DNA of 64,000 nucleotides, taken from the NCBI GenBank assembly GCA_013397935.1, contig VZRN01006384.1:80993-144992 (forward strand), given 5' to 3'. Below, one piece after another: positions 1 to 13,300 of the stretch. A program made the translations under genes and the position numbers. The stretch comes from Dasyornis broadbenti. Its lineage: Eukaryota; Chordata; Aves; Passeriformes; Dasyornithidae. Below the pieces are notes generated by a model. That model saw only the letters and a list, made by a program, of their open reading frames with translations, did no database searches and was not told where the DNA came from. The first letter of the stretch is position 1. Each line of letters starts with the position of its first letter.

Positions 1-2000
1 TTTGGTTTGCTTCTCTGGCTTTGTCAGGAGAAGCATTTGCAAATGCTCCCATTGGTTCTCTCCAACACATAGAACCCTGCAGCCTTCATCTCCTCTAACC
101 TGGCACTCACAAAGACAGTCGGTCTTTATGCTGAGGCTCATGCACAGCTGTCACACAGAGCTGTTCTCCCTCCCGAGATGGTCTGCATTTTGCTGAGACA
201 GGTCACTGGGTCCTGATGCCCAGCCATGGCTGCAAATGCTGCCTCCCCAACCCCTGCAACAGTAGGTGAAAATTGGCAGAACTCTGGGGCTCATATGAAG
301 ACACCTGTGATATCAAGAGGCTTTAGTAAAGGCTATGGAAAGACAGCACTAGGACTGCAGTGGCTTCAATCTTCCCTGATTGTCATGGGGGAAACAAAGG
401 CTTTCCCCATCGGGAATTTCCCCACGTAGCACTGCTGTCTTTGTCTCACCAAAGAGGCCAGAGTCATCCCACCATCTTTTGTCCCTGACTCCTACACATC
501 CTGATCCTGCTGTGGCCAACAGATCTAGTATTTCTGCCCTCAGAAACAGCCCATGCCCCCAGTCCTACCACCTTCACAAATTTCTTAGCATGCAGTACTT
601 TTATCACCTGGTAAGCATCCTTGAAGCACCACACAGGACTGCATTTTTGCAGAGATGTGAGCTGCCATCAAGCAGGGAATCAGGGCAAAAGCAGAGCAGG
701 GCTCAAGCTGGCTTGTAAGCAGTGTTTGCTTTCCAAGGGAAATTGCTTGATGTTGAGTATTTTTTCCTTTGTGAAATGAAGGACAAGTGAACAATTTTCA
801 TACTCCCATGTTACACAATTTAAAAATCACTTGGAAGTTGATTGAAATATTCTACTTTGATGACATCCAAAGTGTTTTGCTCTGTTTTCTTTTTAAACAT
901 TTTATACGATGCAGTGTCAGATAAAATCATTAACATAAGATGGAAGTTCTGTTCCAGTATTTCTTCCAAAAAAAAAAATCTTTTTTCTACTCCTATTTCA
1001 TCAAAATTTCATCTCTTTCAACAGAAAATTTTCTACTGGAAAAGTTCTGGTCAGCTTTTATGAGAAAGGTCAGTGTATTGTAGAAAATGGTTTGAGAAGG
1101 GGCTTGTTTGGAGTAGCAGTGGCTGAAGCCTGGAAACTTGGTTAGTTGCAATCCCACTTTTGGTTTCCCAAACGCAGCTGCTCCCTCCTCTACTTCCTAC
1201 CAAGAGAGACAAGTCAGATTGACTGTCTAGTTGTGCAGACTCTCCAGCTAAATTATGGGGAGATTTAAAGCTGTTCTGCAAGGATCAATGCTGTTAAAGT
1301 TATACAATTTTATTCTGCCTTGGAAACAAGTAGAAAGCACATGTGCTCCTGGTCTGAAACAAGTTGAAACATTTACCAGCTATTTGATAAATTGTTTACG
1401 GTCCCATTTATTCCTCTCACTCAGCTCTTTTTCTTTCATGATTAACAAAAGCCACCTGCTATACATAAACAGTGTGCATGCAAAAGACACATAGGTAGAT
1501 ACTGTCGTAGATACTGAATTGTTTGCTTGTGAACAAAGATTTAGAATTATCATCATCATCACCTAGCAGGCTCATTCAGATAAAACAGGGATTAAATCTT
1601 ACGAATATATTCAATATATTTTCTCCTTTTAGCAAAATAAACATTTCTCATAGGTTTTTGTTTAAAGCATGTGCCAGCTACAGCACTGTTTTCACCTTCT
1701 TTCTTGTATTTAAGATTTCATGTCGCCTAATCTGTAAGAAACAAAGCAACAGCATTTTTAACTGTTTTGATTGTTTACATTTATTTCCTCCAACTGCTAA
1801 GAAATGAACATTAATGGATCAATGTCTGTATATATAGAGCTTTGTAAAGGTCTGATTGCTCAGCTGTTCCTCATATTAGCAGATCCATTAAAATTAAATA
1901 GGATTAACCCATGAAATTTAGGCCTCATCTCTGAGATACTTAGAAACAAGCAATAGTTTCTACGTGAAACTGTGACTATATGTGTTACTCTCCTCTTAGC

Positions 2001-2039
<39 letters not shown>

Positions 2040-4540
2040 TTTTAAGACAGGCATAGATACCCCTTGAACCCAAGGATTCACAGAAATTTCAAAGCTACCA
2101 TTGGTAGCTATCCAACACCCTCTTGTCCACTGCCTCAAGTCACTCTAGTCACACTATCTTCAGCATATTTTACAAAACTAGGTGATTTTGTATCCTTTTA
2201 AAAAAATATTAAGTTCCTCCACTGAGATTTACTCAGGAGGGAAGTGTCTGCCTGGTTATGACTTCAGATGTCTTTCAAACAAATGTGAGATCCAAATCAA
2301 TACCAAAGTTCAGCATTCAGGGATGTCTTGTAAATTTTTTACACTCTCTGAGGATTACAGACTCCATGAAGTAATGAATAGAACAGATTTATTCAGACAT
2401 TCAGCAGTTTTCATCTCTGGCTAGAAAAGCTGTTAATAAGCTAAGATTAATTCTTTTTACACTTAAAAATAAGTAACTGATTGCTTTTATAACTCAATAT
2501 TTAAAAACTCTCAGCAGAAATGCTTCATGCCATCTGCTGAGGAGAGAGACTGGAAGAATGTGGTCCAGAAGAGAGTGGACTTGGTCTGTCCTCAGGGAAA
2601 CTCATCTCACAAATGGTTTCTTTGCCACAAGTCTGTGCCCTCCAAGCAATGGCATGCAATAATCAAAGGCACCTGGTTTCCATTCCTTACAGAGAGCGTA
2701 CACGTCTCAGATCCTGAAGATTTCCTGGGCACCTGCTCTTGTGAAACCCAATGACAAATGTTGGTGGTCTGGTGGAAATGGGGACGCTCCCAAAGAGTGA
2801 ATGAGAAGTCATTTGACTGTCTTTGGTAGACAACATGACTGTTCAGTCCTGGATAATGTTTAAAATCATTCCTGTATTTATTTCTTAACTGCAAAAATGT
2901 ACTTAGGGTGCCCTCTAGGCCAAAATGCTGCACAATATTTACAACATCCGCTTACACCAATTCTATCAAGTTCAATTAATTTTGATAAAACTCCCTTGCC
3001 CTGAAATCCTCTGATTTCCCTGAAATTATCCCCTGAGAAACAACATGAGTAAACAGATAAATCTGCGCTGGGACTTGCATATCAGCAGGCTTAGGCTACA
3101 TCAGGCCAAAAAGAAAAGTGCATTTCAAAGGCAAAGGTCCATAGTTCCTGAGCTTCAGACTCTCAATTTAAAATCCACAGACTTTTAATTTAATTAGGAA
3201 ATGTCAGTCTGAATCATTCTGGCTGAAATCACCAGACAGGGACTTATATAAGTGTGAAGGGAAAGACAGTAGCTTGGATATATGGAATTTAATACAGATT
3301 AAGGAGGCAGGTCTACTTAATTAGATTGCAACTAACAGGACAAGGAATTGAACAAGAAGTCACCATACCTTATGGAGACAGATTTGGTACTCTGTGGGAA
3401 ATATGGCAGCTGAAGCATCTGCTAGCCAAATTTTCTAGTGATTTTCAAGGACAGCTCTGTGTAAAGCCATCTGCAGGAATTCAGTCTGGTACCACAGAAA
3501 ACTGGTAACACCTACATACGGAAAGGAAGTCCTTGCCGCGTGGATGAGGGAAAGGTGCTCCTGCTCTCTCCCGCCATCTCTGCTTTCAGGCTGCTGCCGT
3601 GGGTGAGGAAGACCTTATGCTGCAGATTGCAGTTACAAAAGGAACGAGTAACTTGTGAAGATCGAAAGTTTACTCAAACTGTACAATGTAACAACACATC
3701 TCTGCACTGCTGCAGGAGAAACTGCACGCAGCTAGTAATTTCTGCAATCTTCCCTATGACTACAGTTAGCACTGAAGAAAACAGCTGTGTTTGCTGGCTG
3801 TCCTTCATTTCTCCACATATAGCCCTTACAGACATTTTGTAAAACAAAAAGAAGAAAAAAAAAGATAAATATCACAAATATCAGAGATGGAAAAGGCTAG
3901 CAGTCTTTTCAAAATGAGAATCTTTTACACATGACTAAAGAATCAAAGGAAGTTTTACAAATACCAGTTTAGCAATCAAACGATAATTAACAAATATCTG
4001 ACATACTTTAAAGAATCTTCGCAGTGCTAAAAAATAAACAAACAAAAAAAACCCCCAAATTCCCAAATTAACATGCTGAATACCTCTGAATGTTAAGTTT
4101 CACACTTGCAGTCTATTGCTGTTTATGTAATACTGTATACAGGATACTTTATCAGCTTCCCTAAATACCTACTTTTGAAGTCTGCAATAGCAAATAAAAA
4201 AAAGGAGGAATGGAATACCTTAAAGATTAGCAGGATTTTGTGGTGACCTTTAATTGAAATTATCTCATTTTCTACACTGCACCTTCTTTATGCATTTGCA
4301 GTTTTTCAGGATGGATGGGAAAGGATGCCTTAACATCACTGCCAGCAGACTGGTTGGCTTTATTAACTTTTTTCTCGCTATACCTGGTTGTAAATGAATT
4401 CAGAGACATCTGCTAGGGGAACCTCCAGCCTATTGTTCCAATTTCACAATCATTATTTCCATTATTTTTCTAAATGTAGGTAATGTAACAGAATACCACA
4501 TCATTGTGTATTTGCGCAATAAAATAATGTAAATCCATGC
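1..4540. other. Intergenic sequence, no gene seen
   Basis: AT-rich unique-looking DNA. Short open frames are uncoupled, of chance length and without recognisable motifs. A TA microsatellite is listed separately. From conserved vertebrate order I would expect GRM1 to start further left on the minus strand, but I see no GRM1 coding exon. Confidence 0.6.
2001..2039. repeat. TA dinucleotide microsatellite
   Basis: About 19 TA units interrupted once by a C. It is self-complementary and likely length-variable. Confidence 0.9.
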
Positions 4541-5123
4541 TGGTTTTGGCTGGGATAGAGTTAATTTTCTTCACAGGAGCTGGTATGGGACTGTGGTTTG
4601 GATTAGTGCTGGAAAGAGTGTTGATAACACAGAGGTATTTCTGCTGCTGCTGAGCAGGGCTTACACAGAGCCAAGGCCTTTTCTGCCTCTCATCCCATCC
4701 CACCAGTGAGTGGGCTGGGGGTGCACACGGAGTTGGGGGGCACACAGCTGGGACAGCCGACCCCAACTGACCAAAGGGATATTCCAAACTGTACAGCATC
4801 ATGCTCAGCATATAGAGCTGGGGGAAGAAGGAGGAAGGAGGAGACATTTGGAGCAATGGTTTTTGTCTTCCCAAGTCACCACTACACATTATGGAGCTCT
4901 GTTTTCCTGAGGATGTCTGGACACCTGTCTTCCCACAGGAAGCAGGGAATTAATTCCTTATTTTGCTTTGCTTGGGTGCATGGTGTTTTCTTTCCCTGTT
5001 AAATTGTCTTCATCTTAACCCACGAGTTTTCTCATTTTTACTATTCAATGCTCTCCCTCGTCTCACCATGTGCGAGCAAACAGCTGTGTGGGGCTCATTT
5101 GTCAGCTGGGTTTAAACCATTAT
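4541..5123 (+). mobile_element. Solo LTR of an avian endogenous retrovirus (ERVL-like; family not fixed)
   Basis: It starts TGGTTTTGGCTGGGATAGAG and ends near a GGTTTAAACCA block, which I recognise as the ends of a common avian LTR. It holds a degraded TATA-like CATATAGAG near 4810. No gag, pol or env lies beside it on either side, so it is a solitary LTR. The ends no longer read TG...CA cleanly, and I could not find a confident target-site duplication. Family assignment is from memory. Confidence 0.65.
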
Positions 5124-7109
5124 AAAGTTTCATGTTTTAAACGGGTTTTAAAAAATAATACATCACAAAATCGAACTGCGGTTTGACACACATCGAGCTG
5201 AAGGGATGTGAATGAGTGAATTCAAAAGGACTGAGGTGTCATAGCTTTGCCCTCTTTCAGATTGCATTGGTCTTACCTGGTTTATATAGTTTATAAGCAC
5301 TATGGAGTGAGCAAAGTGAGTGAATGGGTGCAAAGACCTAAGCAAACCTAGTTTAGATCCATATTATGCTGAATGAGAAGTAAAGATATATTGGCAACGG
5401 TCTGATTCCTGCAAATACCTATAGAAAAAATATTCCATGCTGAAAAAGAAAAAGGGAACAGACATGTATTTTTATAACGCTGCTTTCATATTTATATCTG
5501 TGCAGTTTACACGCTTTTCATGATCTGAACCCAATGGTTCAGTCAAGGAAACATGATATAAAATACCAAGCAATACTGTATTTATTTGTAATACATAGCT
5601 ATTACTTAAAGCAAGACATACACAATAAGAATCTGATACCCAGAAATTGAATGAGGATATGGTGTACCAATTACGCTCCTCCAACGATTTGCAAATTACT
5701 TGATGTATTTGTTCAAAAAGTTGATGCAGAAAAGCACCGCTCCTACTAAATGAGAGGGTAGTTCAGAGCATTATGAAAATAGTTCTCACTAAGTGTTTAC
5801 ACATCTTCTGCCATCTTCTGTGCTATAGCAAAAAAAAGAACAATAGCAGCGTACATATGTTTCTTTAAATACTTATTTATAGTCATCATGAGGAAGTGCC
5901 TTAATAACTGAAATTGCACAGACTTTATCACTTTGATTTTTTATCCAAGCAATGCATTTCTGGAAGCATTTCATTACTTCAGGATCTATTAGAATCATTG
6001 CTGTAGCTCTCTTTACTCTCGTTTCCTTGACAGTATGCTGCTGTGGCTTTGATGACACATTAATTGCTTTTTCTCCATGATTTCCTTCTGGTGAAGTGGC
6101 TGCACTGTCTCATTGGCCACCTGCCACTGCAAGGATGTCAAGACTTTGACCCTCACTGGCTTGCCTGGCTCCTCAGCTAGTTGCTATAACTGGTTGGTCC
6201 TTAGGGTGTTTCAAATCCCAGCATCCCAGTTCCCTCAGAATCACTCTCAGTCTTGTCAAATACAACTCTATTTGACTTAACACTAGGATTTATCATAAAA
6301 GTTGCCTTTATTAAGGCAGGAAAACAAACATCAAATGTAACACCACCATTGGTGATAAAATGGCTGAGGTCCAGCTGATCCAGCAGCTTGAATTCATTGA
6401 CTGTGAATGCCTGTCCTCAGTAAGTACATTCATATGCTTTTTATCTCAAATTTCCATCAGCTAGTTGCCTTTTGTCATCCTTTCTCTAAGTAATATTTCA
6501 TTTATATCTCCAGTCCACTTATGATTAATGGCTCACGTTTGGTTCATGCATTAGATCACGGAGCTCCAAACATCATATTGGGATGTTTGCTCCCTGCATA
6601 TCTTCCTTAGCCACTATTATAATTTTTTGGCTCCTGCTGAGCAAAACATGCTTACAAGGCACTATCAGATTTTGATTTTCTATAAACATTGAAGTAACAA
6701 TGTTTTGAAATACCAGACCCTCTCATACGCTTTGAATTGGACATTAAGAACGTGCCTAAAATCATTAGTTTCTTTAAAAAATCTTACTTACTATCTGTAG
6801 CCATGGGACTGAATTGAAAATTATCAAAAAGGAAGGCCAGAAGCAGTGAAGAAAACTCAAAGGGAAGAACCTCACTCAACTAGAGAACACTTTTATCTTC
6901 TTTGTCTAAGGAAATAAAGTCAGCATGTTAACTGTCCTACTGCCTCTACAATCCTTCCCGACAAAATACCAAAAATATTCAGCATGCGACTGGGGAAAAA
7001 AACATTGAAATTTGGAAAGGTCTCAAAGGTAAATATATTTCTTCAAATTTTTGGAGATCAGTAGTCAACTAGAAGAAACAGAGCAACATAAATACTCACA
7101 CTGGGAGAG
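5124..7109. other. Intergenic sequence with a possible coding relic
   Basis: Mostly unremarkable AT-rich DNA. The exception is about 5873-6440 on the minus strand, described separately. Confidence 0.5.
5873..6440 (-). pseudogene. Unidentified coding-like relic, possibly a decayed pseudogene
   Basis: On the minus strand an open frame of about 70 codons (from near 6410 to about 6210, including TNGGVTFDVCFPALIKA) ends at a stop. Protein-like reading then continues in other frames: KDQPVIAT, then EEPGKPVRVKVLTSLQW, then a final frame ending IKALPHDDYK-stop at 5873. The shifting frames look like one former coding sequence broken by small indels. I do not recognise the parent. Open frames of this size also arise by chance in this AT-rich DNA, so this is tentative. 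Confidence 0.25.
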
Positions 7110-7325
7110 GGACAGGTGAAATACTTCACTATGAGGGTAGTGAGGCACAGGTGCAGGTTCTCCAGAGAAGCTGTGGATGCCCCATCCCAGGAAATGTTTA
7201 AGACTAAGTTGAATGGGGCTTTGAGCAACCTAGTCTAGTGGAAGATGCCCCTGCCAAGGGCTGGGGGTTTGGAACTACATGTTCTTTAAGGTCCCTTCCA
7301 ACCCAAACCATCCTATGATTCCAAG
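7110..7325 (+). mobile_element. CR1 LINE 3' fragment
   Basis: This is the last part of a CR1 element. It includes the degenerate ORF2 C-terminal codons, the block around AGGTCCCTTCCAACCCAAACC and the terminal CTATGATTCC-type tail. It is 5' truncated, as most CR1 copies are. Confidence 0.85.
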
Positions 7326-10300
7326 AAATAACCAGCATTTGCAACCAGGTGCCCAGTCAGAGCAGCTCTAGGGCAGCTGCAGAATGGGGTGTCTCTGTCC
7401 TGGGGAGGTACAACCGAGTCCTCATGAGAGATGACTTTCAGAGGTAGAGGATGGAGCAATCACTAGGCAGGCTGATGATATGTGCCTGACTACTAGGTTT
7501 GTAAGTGGGGTCCTCCTGGAACAACTATTCATTCCCCTCATAAATGTAAATCATATGTGTAGATTATTAATTGTAACTCACACGGCGATTCTTGAAACTT
7601 GTTTAGCAATGAGCAGATGAAGGGACAGAAAGAACACATGGCTGAGGTGCTGCATTGTCATACTGTAAAAAATGGGCACAGGCAATCAACATTTGTTTCA
7701 ATAAATTAAGAGAACTCACTAAAGGGAAAATTTCTAAATAGCAGTTAGTTGCATTGTCTAGAGAATGTCCACATATTCATGATGATTCTATGTAAACAGG
7801 GTGTGCTTGTTTCTATATTTTCTGTAAAAGACTGTTATGTAAGCACATACTAATTTCATGGCATAGCATTTATTTTTATTCTAGAGGATGATTTCTCAAT
7901 AACTATAGTATGTACTTGTTTTTATAGCATATACTTGGTTTTATTTCCTCTTTTCTTAGCAACAGCTTCTAAAAAGACTCTTTTCATCATCATCACTCCA
8001 CTTTTTATTTAACTGCAAACTATAAGTCCCCAATAAATTAACCCAAACCAGCTCAACCACTTTGGCAGATGCTGTCACTACAGTAAGAGACAGCTATTGA
8101 TTTCCACGTCTTTATTTAAATTCAACTGACACTTGCTAGTGCTGCCTATAAACACCTTGATTCTTATTGTGTTTCTGATTTCAAAATGGTACCTGCACTT
8201 AGTTTATCTTTTCTTTAGCTGTCTTTTATTTTTCTCTAAATTCGAATCACTGTCAACAGTGGAGGCAAATCTGCACATCATTCTTTTTTCTTGCTTTCCT
8301 TCACCAGACAATGTAATATGCACCACTCAAATTATACAACATTTTCAACCAATTTTCTAAATTATCCTGAAATTTTATTCTTTAGCCTAAATCTACGTGA
8401 AAAGTCTTCCCTGTGTGCTTTCATTTTGTGACTACATGTAAATAGACTGATGACACACATATAGAACTTAATCCCAAAAAATATTTGGACATATGCTTAA
8501 CTCTACTCTCATTTAACACAGCTTTTAAGTTTGTGCCCTCATTTTTCTTTTTAGAAATTGAGGAGGAGGGTAAGGAGAGGAATGCAGGGACACGTGGTGA
8601 GAAGACTGCCTTCAGCTTTGATTGTGTAGTCTGTTTTCAATTTTGTTTATTAATTTCTAATATAGTAGAATTTAAAATTACAATAAAATGGGAAAAAAAG
8701 TAAAAATTTAAAGGAAGTACTATTCTATGAAGTGAGGAGCACACGTGTTTTCCCTACACCACAGCTATGCCTTCCACCTGAGCATATACCTTCTAGTTCA
8801 AAACCCTCACAGCTGAAGAGACAGAAATCTTGGCCCGTTTGGTGTCGCAAGGAAGACCTGATGCTGCAAGACTATAGTTCCCAGTGGCTCCTTGAGGTTG
8901 CAGGGTACATGTGAGAGTGTGGAAGAGCTCTAAAGAATGCAAAAAAAGAGTCTCTTAACATTTCATAGTTGTAAATTGTACTTTTTAGAATGCTGAGATC
9001 AAACTGCTTTATCTCTTTCTCCAAATTAACTATCTTGGTTGAAGATATGAAATGTGGGGGAAAGGAAGATGTTATTCAGTTGGGTGCTATTTTTAATTTC
9101 ATAGTGTAGATAATGTATTCAGAAACCTTTGCTTTGAAGGCAATCTGCACTCAATGCTTTTAAAGAGTATCAAATCTTTACATAGTTTATGGGATAAACT
9201 TGATTAGATGCAGCTTTTACTCTGTGGACAGAAGCGCACAATACCTACAATAATTATGGTAATTGTGTATTGGAAATGAGCTCCTGGAATTCAGGAAAAA
9301 GCTATTTGTTTAGCATATAATAGTTTAGGCCTGTGAGATAGGAAAGTATCTGCAGTTGAAGAACAAACAATAAAGACTGCTTGAGAGCAGATCGTCCTTA
9401 TGTTACTTCACTTTACACATGTCTTAAAGATCACTCAAATTGAAGTTTTGTTGCTCCAAACAACACTAACTTCACCAGAATTCCTCAGAAATGCAAGGCA
9501 TTAATGGGGAACAATCAGCTTGGCTCCTCAGGAAAGCCACCTTGCCTGTGCAGCAGATGTAAAAGGGGTATATTGCCTGGGAAAGGTAGCACCAAAAGGT
9601 CAAACCACACTAATCAGGCAAATCAAACCCAGGCTGGAAAAATGTTGTCTGGGTCCAATCAGGCAAGCTCTCAAGTCAAAAGAAGCTGAAACAAAAAATC
9701 TGTAAGGGTATACTTGGTGTATAGAGATGCTACCTCTATTTCCCTTCTCAAATGATGCTGGTTTTTTGGCTTAAGAACAAGGAGCTAAAATTTTGAAACA
9801 AGATCAGCAGCTGCAGATAATTCTTCTGGAGTTATCACAGTAGCAAAGCAAAACAAAGCTTGGCATCTAGGGTTACTTTCAGTGGATAACTCAAATAATA
9901 GTAAGTGGCTGGTTCTCTGCAAATAACCCAACTCCTGCATTACCAGAGATGTGTCTTCAGGTCTTCTGACATCACACTCATCAACAGTGCCCTGATCTGT
10001 GCCCAGAGCAGGACCAACCCCAGGGCAGCAGCAAGTGCAGGGAGCTCACCTGACTCTTCTCCCTTCTAGGATCCCATCAGCAGCTGCACATGGCACTGCC
10101 GTACTTCCACAGTCACTTGGGTAAAACCTGGATAATGTGGATATTTCCCACCAGGATAATGTTTTCTGGAAGGCTTCCTTACAAATGTGGTTTCCAAGTA
10201 CAGATGAAAAGAAAAACCACCCTTGGCACCCTCATTGCCCTCCTTGTGGACCAGATATTGTAGGGCTCCAGGGGGCTGGTGGTGGTGGGAGATCCCCACA

Positions 10301-13300
10301 GGTGTCCTACAGGCCAAGGCCCATCCCATCTTCCCAGCCCTGGAGGGGCGACAAGGAAAGGTCAGTCAGGGCTGATGGTGGCCTCGGGGCCCTGGCAGCA
10401 ACAGCCAGATCTGTTGCAAAATTGGTAAGTCATAAACAAGATGCTTACCAAGCCAGTAGATAAGCATTCCTTGCTTTGCTGATATCTCTGCACACAACAT
10501 TGTAGTATTGTTATTTATATCCTATAACATCTTAATCATTTATCACTTTCCATCTGTGCTGCAGAACCAGGACTTCATCATCTAAGAACATCTGCAGGTC
10601 CATAAGCATCCCAGGAGAATATTTTTGCAAAATATTTGTATTATGTTCCTATTGCCTAGAGAAACAAACCACAGTTAATGAAAAGTAATACTTTGTTGGA
10701 AAAAAGGGAAAATATTTACTTTGTTCTGACCCCATTACTTTCTCTCACAATCATTTTTCAAATAAAAGCCTGTTCTCTCATCTCACTGTAGCTTCCAATT
10801 ACCTCCTCAATTAAAAAGGTTTATTTTTACTCAAGCAGGGTCATGAGATGTAATACTTCATTGCTTTATTGTGTGACAAGATGGATTTTCTTTTTCCCTG
10901 AGACTGTGGTTAGTGGTGCACAGTCATTTCTGCTGACTCATTTCCTCAGTCCGAGAACATGGATGCTACCAAGCCCAGCTGAGAGGCATGAACAATCCTG
11001 TGGTACACTTATGGGGCATCACATAGGAAAATGCCTTAGAACAAAACTAGTCAAAAAGAAAACTCGTCAGAGCACTGAAAGAGGGAAGGAGATCGGACTG
11101 AAGTGTGGTTTATTTTTGAAATTTGTGTATAAACTTTGGAACTGTAGAGCTACAAACCAGGTTATGCATCGATCCTAGTGAGAGCACAGTAAATAGGGAA
11201 TTATATTTTGTTATTGTTTTACAGCTAGAACACAATCCAAACATCTGGGCTTAGTTGGATAGGGAAAGGCAACATAGAGAGTGATAAGAAGAAAATATCT
11301 ACAGTCGCTGGAGATTAAAGAAAAATATTAAAATTCAATTAAAAATTTCTGCAATTTGAAGAGGCAGATATGTAGAGAAGTACCAAAATACTTAAATTGC
11401 TTGCACTGCTTGTGCTGGTGATAAAGCTAAAACCAGAGCTGCTCATTTATGTGGACCGTTCCATCAGCCCCAACAAGGTTGGGCTCCCTGTAGGGCCCAA
11501 ACTAACTTCTGGTTGCTCACTGCTTATTGCATTTCTAAATTTTAGGCCAAATACATGCAAAAACATACTTTGATTAATAAGCCTAAGTGTAGGCATTATC
11601 AGGAAAACAATGACATTTATATCCAGAGAAAACATCCTTTCTCAGTAGTTAAGGTTGTTGCCTTAGTGAGTTAATGCCCCAGGCCAAAGTAAAATCTCAG
11701 CTCAGGGGTGATTCAGGTGGCTTTCGACTACAGACTTGCTCCAGGAACCCACAGTGCCCCGCATGACAGGGGGTCCAGAGGCTTCTGCTGTCATAACGTT
11801 TCTCCCTGAACAGCAGCATCAACCTTGTACCACCACAGTCGGGCCTCTCCTGTTCCAGATTTACTGCACCTTTCAGGTGCAGGTCTCAATAGCAGCAGAA
11901 AGCAGCCAGTTCTGCTGCCCAGTCGAGAACTGCCTCGCTGTAATTCCTCTGTGGCTTAGTGTTGCATAGTATCCACCTCCCTCAGACACTGCAGAGATTG
12001 TCTTCCACCAGAAACGCTGCCTGGCACTAACAACGCCCAGGGAAGGTGTAGCTCCCCCAAAGCACCGGGCAGTTTGCTTACAGCTTTGTGGCAGGTCCTC
12101 AGCTCTTCCATGCCCTGTGCAATCCATGAGTCAGCACTGCCTGCTCCTGCAGCCCAGAAGCGGAGCAAATGCTGGGCGGTGCACAGCCTACCCCCTCTGA
12201 AACCTGCTGCAAATTTTTCTGAGTCAGGTAATCACCCAAGCAGGCTCGAAGGTGAATTCTGGGCAGATAATTTAATCCAATACTTCTCTAAAGAGAATGA
12301 ATTATTAACCTTCTGCAATGAAGCTACATCAATCTTTATGTACTAATTTTAACATCAAACCTTGTTAAACTCAAAGAAAACATCTGTGGAGGTAGATTTT
12401 CATCAGTGTTAAATAAATATATTGATTTCTGTCTTGAGTGCTGTAGATCTTTCTATACTTCTAAGTTTATAAATCAAAGAAATAACAAACTTGATGAAGT
12501 TCATATTTTCTTTGACAGAAACTACCAAGACTGCTTATCACTTCTTTATGAAGAAAGAGGCCAAAATAAAATTGTTCCAGAAGACTGCACTTTTTTGTTT
12601 CAAATTCGATTTGATTTGCCTTTTTATCCATAGTACAAAATACAGATAAGAATTTTGCAAGCAGTTTTGATTTGCTTAATTTTTATATTACAGAGCAAGT
12701 TATGAATTCCAATCTTCTCTTGCCAGATTATGAAAATCAGCATTTTTCACTGCCAAGAAATACATCTCTAATAGATAACGTCTGAAATATCTCTTTGTTG
12801 TGAACATCCTTCAGCTCTCCTCCAAACCACTGTGCCCTGTATTTTGCTACAAATATGTATATTTTGAGCCTAAATTTCCAAATGCTTTTATTGATTTTCT
12901 TATTAAAATTTTATTTACTTAATTCCAGTTTTATTAGAAGGCTTGTTTTTTCTCAGGAATAGCAAACTTTTCCTTTATGCATTTTTGTTATGTATTAAAA
13001 AAAAAAAAGGCATTTAAAAGGAATATTAAAGCAATGAAAACACTTTATTTAGGTATATATTTAAATAACTACAAGAACTGGATTCCAAATCCTACATAGT
13101 AACCCTAGACGATGTCCTAGATGCAATGACATGGTTATTTTTTTTTTTTGCTCTATATTTAGATAGTCTTTTTAACTGTCCTTTTCTCTTGGAAAAAGGG
13201 AGATGGGCTTAACTCCCACCAGTGACAGATCAGCTGCTCCTGTCAGTCCTGAGGTCAGGTGTATCACCTGGTTTTCACAAAACCAGCACGTAGCTCAGCT

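Noticed and set aside
9504..9705. Two overlapping 61-residue frames
   Set aside because: They overlap each other in different phases and lack motifs; chance is the simplest reading.
10066..10463. Overlapping frames of about 90-108 residues on both strands
   Set aside because: GC-richer patch opens several frames at once; none shows a domain, splice partner or recognisable homology.
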